64,000 bases of DNA, from contig NZ_JALHMP010000002.1 in assembly GCF_022843985.1 (NCBI RefSeq), positions 124,001 through 188,000 of the forward strand, in the 5' to 3' direction. How positions within the stretch are numbered: position 1 is the stretch's first letter; each line of letters opens with the position of its first letter. Below the pieces are notes generated by a model. That model was not told where the DNA came from. It made no database searches and was given only the letters and a program-made list of their open reading frames with translations. The stretch comes from Phreatobacter sp. (GTDB lineage: Bacteria > Pseudomonadota > Alphaproteobacteria > Rhizobiales > Phreatobacteraceae). The position numbers and the translations under genes were made by a program. Shown here piece after piece: positions 46,401 to 55,156 of the stretch.

Positions 46401-47033
46401 ATGACCTTCGGCCTGTTCTTCGCCACCCTCGCCGCCGCGATGATCTATGTGCTCACGCCCGGGCCGGCCTTCCTCGCGATCTTCGCTCTGGCGGCCAGGG
46501 AAGGGCGAATGTCGGGAACATGGTTCGTGACCGGCCATCTCGTCGGCGACCTGCTCTGGGGCACGCTGGCGCTTGCCGCCATCGTCGGCGTGAACCAGAT
46601 GGGTCCGCTCCTCTTCGAGATCCTCGGCCTCGCCTGCGGCGCCTATCTCATCGTGCTCGGCATCCGGGCGCTGATGGCGAGGGAGGCGGCCGGGACGGCT
46701 GTTGTCGGCGGCCGTCATCCACTCCTTGCCGGCCTCGTCTTCGGCGTCACCAATCCCAAGGCCTATCCCGTCTCGGTGGCGATGTTCACCGTGCTGGTCG
46801 GCCATTATTCCGGGCTTTTGACCTGGGACCTCGCGCCGCAGGTCATGCTCGTTGCTTTCCTCGGCTTCATCCTTGCCGACGTGATCCTGATCGCCGTGGC
46901 CGGGCTGCCGGCGGTGCGGCGCTTCTTCATGACCCATGGGTTGATCGTCACCCGCTTCGTCGGGGTGACCTTCGTGCTCTTCGGCGCGAAATCCGTGGCC
47001 GATGCCGTGCAGAGCTATCGCCAGCGCGCCTGA
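46401..47033 (+). CDS. LysE/RhtB-family amino-acid exporter
   Basis: A 210-residue membrane protein with about six helices. The family motif YVLTPGPAFLAIFALAAREGR (N-terminal helix 1-loop), GHLVGDLLWGTLALAAIVG and the central GVTNPKAYPVSVAMFT are present. LysE/RhtB proteins export amino acids or homoserine lactone-like compounds using the proton gradient; the substrate is unknown. The start is ATG 46401; the upstream in-frame extension to 46227 crosses the hairpin and lacks coding features. The GT39 gene follows 17 bases after the stop, probably in one transcript. Confidence 0.9.
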   Translation: MTFGLFFATLAAAMIYVLTPGPAFLAIFALAAREGRMSGTWFVTGHLVGDLLWGTLALAAIVGVNQMGPLLFEILGLACGAYLIVLGIRALMAREAAGTAVVGGRHPLLAGLVFGVTNPKAYPVSVAMFTVLVGHYSGLLTWDLAPQVMLVAFLGFILADVILIAVAGLPAVRRFFMTHGLIVTRFVGVTFVLFGAKSVADAVQSYRQRA

Positions 47034-47050
47034 TCGGTTAATCCGCCGGC

Positions 47051-48586
47051 ATGACAGCCGCGACGAGCGCCAAGCCCTTCCACCTCCTGCCCGAGGAGCC
47101 CGCCCGGGCGGCGCTGGTGGTGATCGCCGGCTTCACGGTCCTGCGCATCGCCTTCGCCGGGCTGCTCGGCTTCGGCGTCGACGAGAGCTACACGCTGGGC
47201 CAGGCGCGGCGCCTGGCGCTCTCCTATTTCGATCATCCGCCGCTCCATCTCTGGCTCGCCAATCTGTCCATGGTCGTCTTCGGGACGACATGGGCGGTGC
47301 GCCTGCCATTCATCCTGCTCTTTGCCGGCACCTCCTACCTGCTCTTCGCCCTGACGCGCCGCCTGTTCGGCGGTTGGGAGGGTGTCTGGGCCGTGCTGGC
47401 GCTGAACGCCTCGCTGTTCTTCCTGGCCTCGCCCGGCACCTGGATCGTCCCGGACGGGCCGCTGCTGTTCTGTCTGGCCGGCGGCGTGCTGGCGCTGGCA
47501 CGACTGTTCTTTCCCGCCCCGGGCGAGAACCCGTCTGCCTGGAAGTGCTGGCTCGTGGCCGGGCTCTGCTTCGGCCTCGCCGGCCTATCCAAGTATTCCG
47601 CACTCTTCGTCGTCGGCGGGCTCGCGCTCTTCCTGCTCACCAGCGAGCACCGTCGCTGGCTCGCCCATCCCGCCCCCTATGTGGGCGCGCTTCTCGCGGC
47701 CCTCGCCATCTCGCCGGTGATCGTCTGGAACCTCGCCAATGACTGGGCTTCGCTGCGCTTCCAGGCCGGCCGGGGCGGCGGCCGGGGCCTGACGCTCGCC
47801 GCCTTCGCGCAGATGCTCGCCGGCCAGTTCGTCTGGCTGGCTCCCTGGATCGCAGTGCCGCTCGCCACCATCGCCGCGCTGAACCTGCGCCTCCTCCGGG
47901 ATCCGCGCCGCCTCTTCCTGATGGCGCTGGCGGCCCCGACCATCCTCTACTTCACGCTGCAGTCGCTATGGTCGGGCTGGGCCCTGCCACACTGGCCGAT
48001 GCCGGGCTGGTTCTTTATCTTCCCGCTGCTCGGGGCCTGGATGGTCGCCAATCCCGCGGCCAGTCCCTCTCCCAGGGCCTGGGCAGGATGGAGCGCCGGT
48101 CTCGCCGTGATCATTGTTCTCGTGGTCGGCGGGCTGGGCGCCACGGGCCTTCTGACCCGCCTTGGCGTACCGGTCAGGGCCGATCCGACCATCGACGCCT
48201 TCGACTGGACGGCGCTGCGGTCCACCCTTGCGGCCAAGGGCGTGGTGCGCGGCGCCGGGCCGGTCGTGATCGGCCTGACCTGGAACGAGGGTGGCAAGGT
48301 CGACCTGGCGGTCGGCGACCGAGCCGACGTCATGGTGATCGGGCCCGATCCCCGCGGCTTCGCCTTCCGGCAGGTGCCCCGCGCCTACCAGGGCGCCGAT
48401 ATCCTCATCGTCGCGCTGGCCGGCACATGGGCCCGCCAGCAGGCGACGCTGCAGGGCCAGTTCGCGGTGATCGGGGAACCCGAGCGCCTGTCCATCGGCC
48501 GCGGTGGGCGCGCCGAACTCGAGCTTGTCGTCGTGCCGGCGCGGGGCCTGAAATCGCTGGCGCCGGTGAGTGTGGCGGCGCGCTGA
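47051..48586 (+). CDS. Glycosyltransferase family 39 (ArnT/PMT-like) membrane protein
   Basis: A 511-residue polytopic membrane protein. The GT39 N-terminal loop with catalytic acidic residues is seen in GFGVDESYTLGQARRLALSYFDHPPLHLWL (DE motif plus the DHPPL segment), then several helices and SPGTWIVPDGPLLF. Members transfer a sugar from a polyprenyl-phosphate donor to lipid A, protein or another acceptor. The acceptor here cannot be told. About ten to eleven helices end near residue 370, followed by a ~130-residue soluble domain. No lipid A modification genes are adjacent. Confidence 0.88.
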   Translation: MTAATSAKPFHLLPEEPARAALVVIAGFTVLRIAFAGLLGFGVDESYTLGQARRLALSYFDHPPLHLWLANLSMVVFGTTWAVRLPFILLFAGTSYLLFALTRRLFGGWEGVWAVLALNASLFFLASPGTWIVPDGPLLFCLAGGVLALARLFFPAPGENPSAWKCWLVAGLCFGLAGLSKYSALFVVGGLALFLLTSEHRRWLAHPAPYVGALLAALAISPVIVWNLANDWASLRFQAGRGGGRGLTLAAFAQMLAGQFVWLAPWIAVPLATIAALNLRLLRDPRRLFLMALAAPTILYFTLQSLWSGWALPHWPMPGWFFIFPLLGAWMVANPAASPSPRAWAGWSAGLAVIIVLVVGGLGATGLLTRLGVPVRADPTIDAFDWTALRSTLAAKGVVRGAGPVVIGLTWNEGGKVDLAVGDRADVMVIGPDPRGFAFRQVPRAYQGADILIVALAGTWARQQATLQGQFAVIGEPERLSIGRGGRAELELVVVPARGLKSLAPVSVAAR

Positions 48587-48641
48587 AGGCGCACCGGCAT
48601 GACCAGGACGGCGCGGCGCCGCCCTGGAACGCCTGACAGGC

Positions 48642-50114
48642 TTACTGGATGCCGCCGAGCATCATCAACTTGATCTCGATGAACTCGTCGAGCCCGTAAT
48701 GCGAGCCCTCGCGGCCGAGGCCCGATTCCTTGACGCCGCCGAAGGGCGCCACATCGGTGCCGACAAGGCCGGTATTGATGCCGACCATGCCATATTCCAG
48801 TGCCTCTGCGACGCGGAAGATGCGGCCGATGTCACGGCCGTAGAAATAGCTCGCCAGGCCGAACTGCGTGGCATTGGCCAATGCCACCGCCTCGTCCTCG
48901 GTCTTGAACTTGTAGATCGGGGCGAGTGGGCCGAAAGTCTCCTCGTTGGTCACGAGCATGTCGACGGTGACGCCGGAAATCACCGTCGGCTCGTAGAAGG
49001 TATGGCCGAGGGCAGAGCGCTTGCCGCCGGTCTCGACCTTGCCGCCCTTGGCGATCGCGTCCTTGACGTGGGCCTCGACCTTGTCGACGGCGGCTGGCTT
49101 GATCAGCGGGCCCTGGTCGATGCCGGCTTCGAGGCCATTGCCGACCTTGAGCGCCTTCACCCTGGCAGTGAACTTGGCGACGAACTCGTCATGCACCGAT
49201 TCCTGCACGAAGATGCGGTTGGCGCAGACGCAGGTCTGCCCCATGTTCCGGTACTTCGAGACCATCGCTCCCTCGACGGCCGCATCAACGTCGGCATCGT
49301 CGAAGACGATGAAGGGCGCATTGCCGCCGAGTTCGAGGCCGACGCGCTTCACGGTGGAGGCGGCCTGCGCCATCAGCAGCTTGCCGACCGGCGTCGAACC
49401 GGTGAAGCCGATGAAGCGCACCGTCGGATGCTCGCACCAGACCTTGCCGATGGGAGCGGCGTCGCCGGTGATGATGTTGATGACTCCCGCCGGAATGCCG
49501 GCGCGATGGGCGAGCTCAGCCAACGCCAGCGCCGTAAGCGGCGTTTCCGGGGCGGGCTTCACCACCATGGTGCAGCCCACCGCAATGGCCGGCGAGCACT
49601 TACGGGTGATCATCGCCGCCGGGAAGTTCCAGGGCGTGATGGCGGCACAGACGCCGATGGCCTGTTTGTGCACGAGGATGCGGTGGTCGGGCCGGTGTTG
49701 CGGAATGATGTCGCCATAGACGCGCCGCGCCTCCTCGGCGAAGAACTCGACGAAGGAGGCGGCATAGGCCACCTCGCCCTTGGCCTCGGCCAGCGGCTTG
49801 CCCTGCTCGGCGGTCATGATCAGGCCAAGATCGTCCGTGTTGGCGATCATCAGGTCGAACCATTTGCGCAGGATATTCGAGCGCTCCTTGGCGGTCCTTT
49901 TCGACCACAGCTTGAAAGCCTTGTCAGCATGAGCGACCGCCTCGGCGGCTTCCGTCGCACCGAAGCGCGGCACGTGGCCGATCGTCTGGCCGGTGGCCGG
50001 ATTGACGACGGGGTCCGTGGGGGTGCCGACCCATTCGCCGTTGACGTAGCACTGCGACTTCAGGAGTGTCGGGTCCTTCAGCGGCAGGGGCGTGGTCTTC
50101 AGGGGCGCGTTCAT
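48642..50114 (-). CDS. gabD: NAD(P)-dependent succinate-semialdehyde dehydrogenase
   Basis: A 490-residue aldehyde dehydrogenase. The catalytic Cys lies in NMGQTCVCANRIFVQE, the general-base Glu in GLELGGNAPFIVFDDAD, and the cofactor loop in IGFTGSTPVGKLLM; TPWNFPAAMITRKCSPAIAVGC is the substrate/cofactor channel. The GQTCVC motif and overall identity fit SSADH GabD, which oxidises succinate semialdehyde to succinate in GABA catabolism. Other semialdehydes are possible. The start is ATG 50114 (MNAPLKTTPLPLKDPTLLKS); longer upstream frames are unsupported. No gabT is near. The divergent gph-like gene starts 153 bases away. Confidence 0.9.
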   Translation of the reverse strand: MNAPLKTTPLPLKDPTLLKSQCYVNGEWVGTPTDPVVNPATGQTIGHVPRFGATEAAEAVAHADKAFKLWSKRTAKERSNILRKWFDLMIANTDDLGLIMTAEQGKPLAEAKGEVAYAASFVEFFAEEARRVYGDIIPQHRPDHRILVHKQAIGVCAAITPWNFPAAMITRKCSPAIAVGCTMVVKPAPETPLTALALAELAHRAGIPAGVINIITGDAAPIGKVWCEHPTVRFIGFTGSTPVGKLLMAQAASTVKRVGLELGGNAPFIVFDDADVDAAVEGAMVSKYRNMGQTCVCANRIFVQESVHDEFVAKFTARVKALKVGNGLEAGIDQGPLIKPAAVDKVEAHVKDAIAKGGKVETGGKRSALGHTFYEPTVISGVTVDMLVTNEETFGPLAPIYKFKTEDEAVALANATQFGLASYFYGRDIGRIFRVAEALEYGMVGINTGLVGTDVAPFGGVKESGLGREGSHYGLDEFIEIKLMMLGGIQ

Positions 50115-50266
50115 CGGAGCCTCCGGGGCTTGTTGCGGGACGTGGGGGCTTTCTAGCACCCGCCCGCAGGCGGCGCATCCCGACGGGCGGCACGGCAGCC
50201 AAACGTCTGGTGACATTCCCGCCGATATTCGGCATGACCTGCCGGGTCTTCATGGAGAGCACAGGC

Positions 50267-50947
50267 ATGTCGGCTGCCACCATCGTCTTCGATCTCGACG
50301 GCACGCTCGTCGACACCCATCCGGACCTGATCGGTACGCTCTCCTGGCTGCTTGAGGAGGAGGGGCTCGACCCCATCGATCTCGAGGCGGCGAAAAAGCT
50401 GATCGGCCACGGCATGAAGCCGATGGTGGAAAAGGCGCTGAAGCTGAAGGGCAGGGGCGGCACCCAGGACGAGATCGAGGCGGTCTATGCCCGCTACGTC
50501 GCCGTCTACGAGACGCGCCTCACCCGTGATAGCCGCCCCTTTCCCGGCATGCTCGATGCGCTCGACCGGCTGGCCGACGCGGGGATGATCCTTGCCGTCT
50601 GCACCAACAAGATCGAACGCCTGGCCAAGAAGCTCCTTTACGAACTGGACATGACGCGCCGCTTCGCCTTCGTCGCCGGGGCCGACACCTATGCGCTCCG
50701 CAAGCCCGATCCCCGCCATATCCTGCTGACCGTCCGCGATGCCGGCGGTGATCCTGCGCGCGCGATCATGGTGGGCGATTCCGACACCGATATTCGCGCC
50801 GCCCAGGGCGCCGGCGTACCGGTCGTGGCCTATTCCGGCGGCTATACCGCGGTACCGCTTGAAAGCCTCCGCCCCGACGTCATCATCGACCATTACGACA
50901 GTCTGCCAGCGACCGTCGCGCGCCTGCTGGATTCGACGAAAGTCTAA
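50267..50947 (+). CDS. gph: HAD-family hydrolase, phosphoglycolate-phosphatase-like
   Basis: A 226-residue HAD enzyme of subfamily IA. Motif I is FDLDGTLVDTHPDLIG (nucleophile Asp), motif II TNK in LAVCTNKIER, motif III K in RKPDPRHIL and motif IV MVGDSDTDIRAAQGAGVP. The helical cap between residues about 20-85 fits Gph. It probably dephosphorylates 2-phosphoglycolate, but related HAD enzymes act on other small phosphates. ATG 50267 is preferred; ATG 50252 (MESTGMSAAT) is an alternative. It is followed by the chemoreceptor gene 108 bases later. Confidence 0.85.
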   Translation: MSAATIVFDLDGTLVDTHPDLIGTLSWLLEEEGLDPIDLEAAKKLIGHGMKPMVEKALKLKGRGGTQDEIEAVYARYVAVYETRLTRDSRPFPGMLDALDRLADAGMILAVCTNKIERLAKKLLYELDMTRRFAFVAGADTYALRKPDPRHILLTVRDAGGDPARAIMVGDSDTDIRAAQGAGVPVVAYSGGYTAVPLESLRPDVIIDHYDSLPATVARLLDSTKV

Positions 50948-51055
50948 GAACGGGCCGCGTCCCGCTCATCGATACGCTTAAGCGACCGTTTACCCTCGTG
51001 CGCGACAATTTACGTCATATTGACGCCAATTGACGGGCAGCCAGAGGGAACGCCG

Positions 51056-52822
51056 ATGGACTTTGGCCGCATGCGCAAGGCGCGCAACCCGGCAGATGAG
51101 GCGTTGTCGCAGGGGCCTGCAGCCGAGCCAGAGGGGGCGGCCGCGGAAGTCGCGCGTCTGAAAGCCGAGATCATCCAGGTTCGCGACACGATCGGTCTTG
51201 TCGAGTCCGATCTCTTGAAGGTGATCGCGGATGTCTCGGACTCCGCCGACCATGTCCATCAGGGCACGGCTGCCGCGAGCCGGGCCCTGGCGGCCATTCG
51301 TGACCGCTCGCGCGCGCTTGACCAACTCGCCGCCGGCGCTTCGCAGAATTCGAGCCAACTCGCTGCCGCCACCGAGGAATTCGGGCAGAGTGCCGCGGCG
51401 ATCGGCGATCGCGTGCGTCAGGCGACGCGTTTCACGCAGGAGGCCATCGAGGCGGCGGGTCTCGCCTCGGCGAGCGTCGACGGCTTGAGAGCCTCATCAA
51501 GCGAGATTGATCAGGTGGTCGGCCTGATCGCCAAGATCGCCCGCCAGACCAACCTCCTCGCGCTCAATGCGACGATCGAGGCGGCCCGCGCCGGCGAGGC
51601 CGGCAGGGGTTTCGCGGTGGTTGCCACCGAGGTGAAGAGCCTCAGCCTCGAGACGCAGCGGGCGATCGACGAGATCTCGCGGCGCGTCGCCAAGCTGCAG
51701 GCGGATTCACAGGCCTCCATCACCGCCGTCCAGCAAATCGCCGGCGCCGTCGATGCAATCCGCCCGGTCTTCGCCTCTGTCGCCGAGGCCGTGGAACAGC
51801 AGGTCGCCACCATCGGCGAACTCTCGCGCTCGGCCGGCAACAGCGCCGCCTTCATCGCCGACGTCGCTTCCGGCGCCGGTGCCATCGATCAGGCAGCAGT
51901 CCAGGCCGAGACCACCTCCGATGAAGCCGATGAGGCCGGCCGCCAGGCCAAGCTGCTGACCGAGAAGCTGCGGTCGCGCTTCACCATCTTCCTGCGCCAG
52001 TCGGAAGTCGGCGACCGGCGTCGCCATGACCGGCTTCCCGTCGAACGCGCCGTCCGCCTCGATGGCCCCGCAGGCGCCATCCGCACGAAGACCATGGACC
52101 TCTCCGAAGGCGGGATGCTGCTGGCGGCGGGCGAGGTCGACCGGCTGCCGGTCGGCGCGATGGCGACAGCCGCCGTGAACGACATCTCCACGTTCCGCAT
52201 CAGGGTTGTCGCCCGGTCGGCGCTGGGCACCCATTGCGAGTTCATTGCGCCGGACGAGGCCGGGCGTGCCGCCCTGGCGAAGACGATCGCCGCGCTGCGC
52301 GAGGCCGATGCCCTGCGCATCGATCACGTGGTCAAGGCCGCTGCCGAGATCACCCGTGCGGTGGAACAGGCCATCGAGGCTGGAAGGCTGTCGCGCGACG
52401 ATGCCTTCGACAATAACTATGTGCGCATTCCCGGCACCGATCCCATCCAGTTCTCGACCCGCTATCTCAAGGTCTTCGAGGAGATCCTGCCGCCCATCCA
52501 GGAGCGCTGGCTTGCCGTCGACAGGCAGATGGCCTTCTGCGCTGCCGTGGACCGCAATGCCTATCTGCCGGTCCACAACCGCATCTATGCCCATCCGCAG
52601 AAGCCCGGCGATCCGGTCTGGAACGCCGCCAACTGCCGCAACAAGCGCATCTTCGACGACCGTGCTGGCCTGTCGGCGGCCCGCTCCTCGCGCCCCTACC
52701 TCGTTCAGTCCTATGTTCGCGACATGGGCAACGGCGTCACGGTCAACATGAAGGAGATCGACGCACCGATCCGCATCTTCGGCCGCCACTGGGGCGGCCT
52801 CAGGATGGCCTATCGACTGTGA
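51056..52822 (+). CDS. Soluble methyl-accepting chemotaxis protein with PilZ domain
   Basis: A 588-residue protein without membrane helices. Residues about 30-310 form the MCP signalling coil, with the conserved tip [33 protein letters not shown] (161-193), which contacts CheA/CheW. Residues about 318-410 are a PilZ domain: RRHDR (RxxxR, 322-326) and DLSEGG (DxSxxG, 348-353) provide the c-di-GMP-binding motif. Residues about 430-588 form a C-terminal module ([54 protein letters not shown]) seen in other alphaproteobacterial MCPs, possibly ligand- or redox-sensing. ATG 51056 has AGAGGGAA eight bases upstream. No che genes are nearby. Confidence 0.92.
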   Translation: MDFGRMRKARNPADEALSQGPAAEPEGAAAEVARLKAEIIQVRDTIGLVESDLLKVIADVSDSADHVHQGTAAASRALAAIRDRSRALDQLAAGASQNSSQLAAATEEFGQSAAAIGDRVRQATRFTQEAIEAAGLASASVDGLRASSSEIDQVVGLIAKIARQTNLLALNATIEAARAGEAGRGFAVVATEVKSLSLETQRAIDEISRRVAKLQADSQASITAVQQIAGAVDAIRPVFASVAEAVEQQVATIGELSRSAGNSAAFIADVASGAGAIDQAAVQAETTSDEADEAGRQAKLLTEKLRSRFTIFLRQSEVGDRRRHDRLPVERAVRLDGPAGAIRTKTMDLSEGGMLLAAGEVDRLPVGAMATAAVNDISTFRIRVVARSALGTHCEFIAPDEAGRAALAKTIAALREADALRIDHVVKAAAEITRAVEQAIEAGRLSRDDAFDNNYVRIPGTDPIQFSTRYLKVFEEILPPIQERWLAVDRQMAFCAAVDRNAYLPVHNRIYAHPQKPGDPVWNAANCRNKRIFDDRAGLSAARSSRPYLVQSYVRDMGNGVTVNMKEIDAPIRIFGRHWGGLRMAYRL

Positions 52823-52826
52823 CGGC

Positions 52827-54002
52827 TCAGGCTCCCTCGGCCTGCAACGCGGCGCGGGACGCGTCCTGGGCGGACAGGGGCGGCACCGGCTTTGCCCCGG
52901 CTGCCGGACTTGCCCATGGTGCTGCCTTGAACAGGCGCGCCAGCCAGGCTGCTGCGACGATCCCTGCAAGGCCGGCGAGATTGACCAGGGCCGTCGGTCC
53001 GGGCGCATCGCCCACAATGTCGAGCGCGATGCCACCGATCCAGGCAAGCACCGTACAGGCGAGGAAGGCCGGCAGCGACTGGGTGCCGACGAGGGTCAGG
53101 ACCGCCGCCGCGCGCGTCTCCAGCAGCCAGCGCGCCCCTTCCAGCAGCGACAGGACGAGATAGGCCAGCGCCAGGAAGTGGATGATGCGCACCGGGTGGA
53201 TGTTGGTCCAGCTATTGGCTGGCAGCACCAGCATCTGCAGGTCGATAAAGACGGGAAAGGCGTCGGTGATCATCCAGAAGTTGAACGGCACCGAGACCGT
53301 GACGATAGCCGCAGCCAGTCCGACCAGCGGTGGCCGCGCCAGGGCTGGCGGTTTCCACCAGCCGAGGCCGATGGCGAAGCCGGCGAAGAACAGCACCTGC
53401 CAGGCGAAGGGGTTGAAGAACCAGGTCCCGGCATTGTCGGAGCGTCCGGGCATGGCAAGGCCGAAGGCCAGGGCGGCGATGTAGAGCGCCGCCGAGAGGG
53501 CGACGGGGGCGACGGGGTGCAGCCGGTGCGCCGCCATCATCACCGGCACCAGCGCCAGCACGACGATGTAGAGCGGCAGGATGTCGAGCAGCATCGGCAC
53601 ATAGGTCAGCGTCACGAGACCGCCCAGCGCCTGGGCCGGCGCCGCGAAGACATGGGCGAGGGCGCGCATGGCATGGCTGTCGGCCGGAGCGAGAAGAACG
53701 GTGACGCCGGCCAGCGCGACGAACAGCGCCAGATGGGCCCAGTAGAGCTGCCAGATGCGCTGGATGATCTTCAGCGTCGCCGGGACGAAGCCGGCGCTGG
53801 CATAGGTCCGCCCGAAGGCCATGGCGCTGGCGAAGCCGGAGCCGAAGACGAAAAGCTCTGTTGCCGAGGAAAAGCCGAAGCGCGCCGGGATCCAGGCGAG
53901 CCAGGGGTTCTGCGGCATATGGGCGATGAAGATGATCAGCATGCACAGGCCGCGGAAGGCATCAAGGCGCACGTCGCGCGGGCGCTTGAGCGGAGCGGTC
54001 AT
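52827..54002 (-). CDS. opgC: OpgC-domain acyltransferase-like membrane protein
   Basis: A 391-residue membrane protein with about ten helices. The OpgC hallmark RDVRLDAFRGLCMLIIFIAHMPQNPWLAW, with the SSATELFVFGSGFASAMAFGRTY segment, is present, as is the late IHPVRIIHFLALAYLVLSL. OpgC adds succinyl groups to osmoregulated periplasmic glucans in some bacteria, and many rhizobial members are of unproven role. ATG 54002 has AGGCGAG upstream; TTG 54029 is a weaker choice. It converges with the chemoreceptor gene (4 bases between the stop codons) and is divergent from a small membrane protein gene 195 bases away. Confidence 0.88.
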   Translation of the reverse strand: MTAPLKRPRDVRLDAFRGLCMLIIFIAHMPQNPWLAWIPARFGFSSATELFVFGSGFASAMAFGRTYASAGFVPATLKIIQRIWQLYWAHLALFVALAGVTVLLAPADSHAMRALAHVFAAPAQALGGLVTLTYVPMLLDILPLYIVVLALVPVMMAAHRLHPVAPVALSAALYIAALAFGLAMPGRSDNAGTWFFNPFAWQVLFFAGFAIGLGWWKPPALARPPLVGLAAAIVTVSVPFNFWMITDAFPVFIDLQMLVLPANSWTNIHPVRIIHFLALAYLVLSLLEGARWLLETRAAAVLTLVGTQSLPAFLACTVLAWIGGIALDIVGDAPGPTALVNLAGLAGIVAAAWLARLFKAAPWASPAAGAKPVPPLSAQDASRAALQAEGA

Positions 54003-54197
54003 GTCGGGCTCGCCTGTCGGTTGCTGCAATGCGGACTACGCCGTGACCGACCGGGGCGTTACACCGCGGCCGCCAGCGCGGCGACATGGCCCCTTCACGC
54101 TCTGGTGAGACCAGCGAAAGGTAACGCCGCAGCGCGCCCGGCGAAGAGTCAGTCAGGGGGCGAGGTCGCCCCGCATCATGACCTGAGGGGCCCCGCC

Positions 54198-54716
54198 ATG
54201 ATCGCCGGCACTGCTCATGCCACCACGAACCAGCCGTTCCGTCTGGGCGGCATCGCCCTGCCGGGCCCCAGGGAAATGCTCGCCCTCATGGTCGGCGGAT
54301 TCGCCGGCCTCGGCCTGTGGGATATCTGGGCCAATGTCCCCACCGCCATCGTTGCCGGCGGGCCACTGGAGCCGCCGGGTCTGATCAAGGCGCTGTTCGC
54401 GGCCCGTCTCGGCTTCGAGCCCTCCGACGTCGCCGCCAAGGCGCTGCACTACATCACTGGCGTCGTCGGCTATCCGCTCGGCTATTATCTCCTGACCCGC
54501 AACGGGCTTGCGCTGGGCCGGCGCTGGAACGGCTGGCTCTGGGGCACCTTCACCACCTTTATCGCGCTCGGCATCTTCGCCCCGCTCGCCGGCCTGCCCT
54601 TCCTGCTCCTTGCCTGGGGCGGCCAGCTCACCATTATGAGCACGATCGGCCATGCCCTCTATGGCGCCATGGCGGCCTATGTCACCGAGATGATGCTCGA
54701 CCGCGACCGCAGCTGA
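54198..54716 (+). CDS. Small membrane protein of unknown function
   Basis: A 172-residue protein with about four hydrophobic segments (MLALMVGGFAGLGLWDIWANV, LHYITGVVGYPLGYYLLT, GWLWGTFTTFIALGIFAPLAG, FLLLAWGGQLTIMSTIGHALYGAMAAYVTEMML). I do not recognise a family. GAGGGG precedes the ATG at 54198 by about ten bases. Probably inner-membrane. It is divergent from opgC, which may share the 195-base regulatory gap, and upstream of a ribbon-helix-helix gene (157 bases). Confidence 0.7.
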   Translation: MIAGTAHATTNQPFRLGGIALPGPREMLALMVGGFAGLGLWDIWANVPTAIVAGGPLEPPGLIKALFAARLGFEPSDVAAKALHYITGVVGYPLGYYLLTRNGLALGRRWNGWLWGTFTTFIALGIFAPLAGLPFLLLAWGGQLTIMSTIGHALYGAMAAYVTEMMLDRDRS

Positions 54717-54873
54717 CTCGTCGCTACGCGGCCCCGGGATCCACATCGCGACATTTGCTGCGACAGGGACAAGGAACCGGCAACCCTGATCGCCGTCAGG
54801 GCTTGCCCGTTAACCATTCCTGTACGAGAAAGTCGCCATCGTGCCGCTCAAGAGCACGTTTGAGGATGCGCGC

Positions 54874-55077
54874 ATGACCACCATCAAGCTGCAGATCCCG
54901 CCGGACCTCCTGGCCGCGGTCGACCGCTTCATCGAGGAGGAGGTGCCCGACGTGAGCCGTCCCGACGCGCTGCTCGCCGCCCTTCGCGCCTGGGCCGTCG
55001 GCAATGGTCTGATGCTGTCCTGGCGCAGCCCGCAGGACCCGCCCGCCACCTGGCCTGCGGCCGCCAACGACGGGTGA
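54874..55077 (+). CDS. Small ribbon-helix-helix-like protein
   Basis: A 67-residue protein. The N-terminal TTIKLQIPPDLLAAVDRFIEEE followed by SRPDALLAALRAWA fits the RHH (CopG/Arc-like) fold: one strand then two helices. These usually bind DNA as dimers, either as antitoxins or as regulators. No toxin gene is adjacent, so a stand-alone role is suggested. ATG 54874 has GAGGA ten bases upstream; GTG 54841 is an alternative. A terminator follows. Confidence 0.65.
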   Translation: MTTIKLQIPPDLLAAVDRFIEEEVPDVSRPDALLAALRAWAVGNGLMLSWRSPQDPPATWPAAANDG

Positions 55078-55112
55078 GGGGCTCGCGCCCCTTCCCCGCG
55101 CACGGACATGAC

Positions 55113-55142
55113 GCCCGGCCTCTGCGCCGGGCTTTTCCTTTC
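55113..55142 (+). terminator. Rho-independent terminator
   Basis: GCCCGGC (55113-55119) pairs with GCCGGGC (55126-55132) around CTCTGC, followed by TTTTCCTTT. It sits 36 bases after the RHH gene and 15 bases before the end of the convergent TRAP permease gene. It can end the plus-strand transcript. Confidence 0.85.
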
Positions 55143-55156
55143 GGTTGCCTCGCGGC

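Noticed and set aside
53178-54197. Long upstream extension of the small membrane protein gene
   Set aside because: The in-frame extension runs antisense to the opgC gene and has no coding character; ATG 54198 with a nearby GAGGGG is the sensible start.
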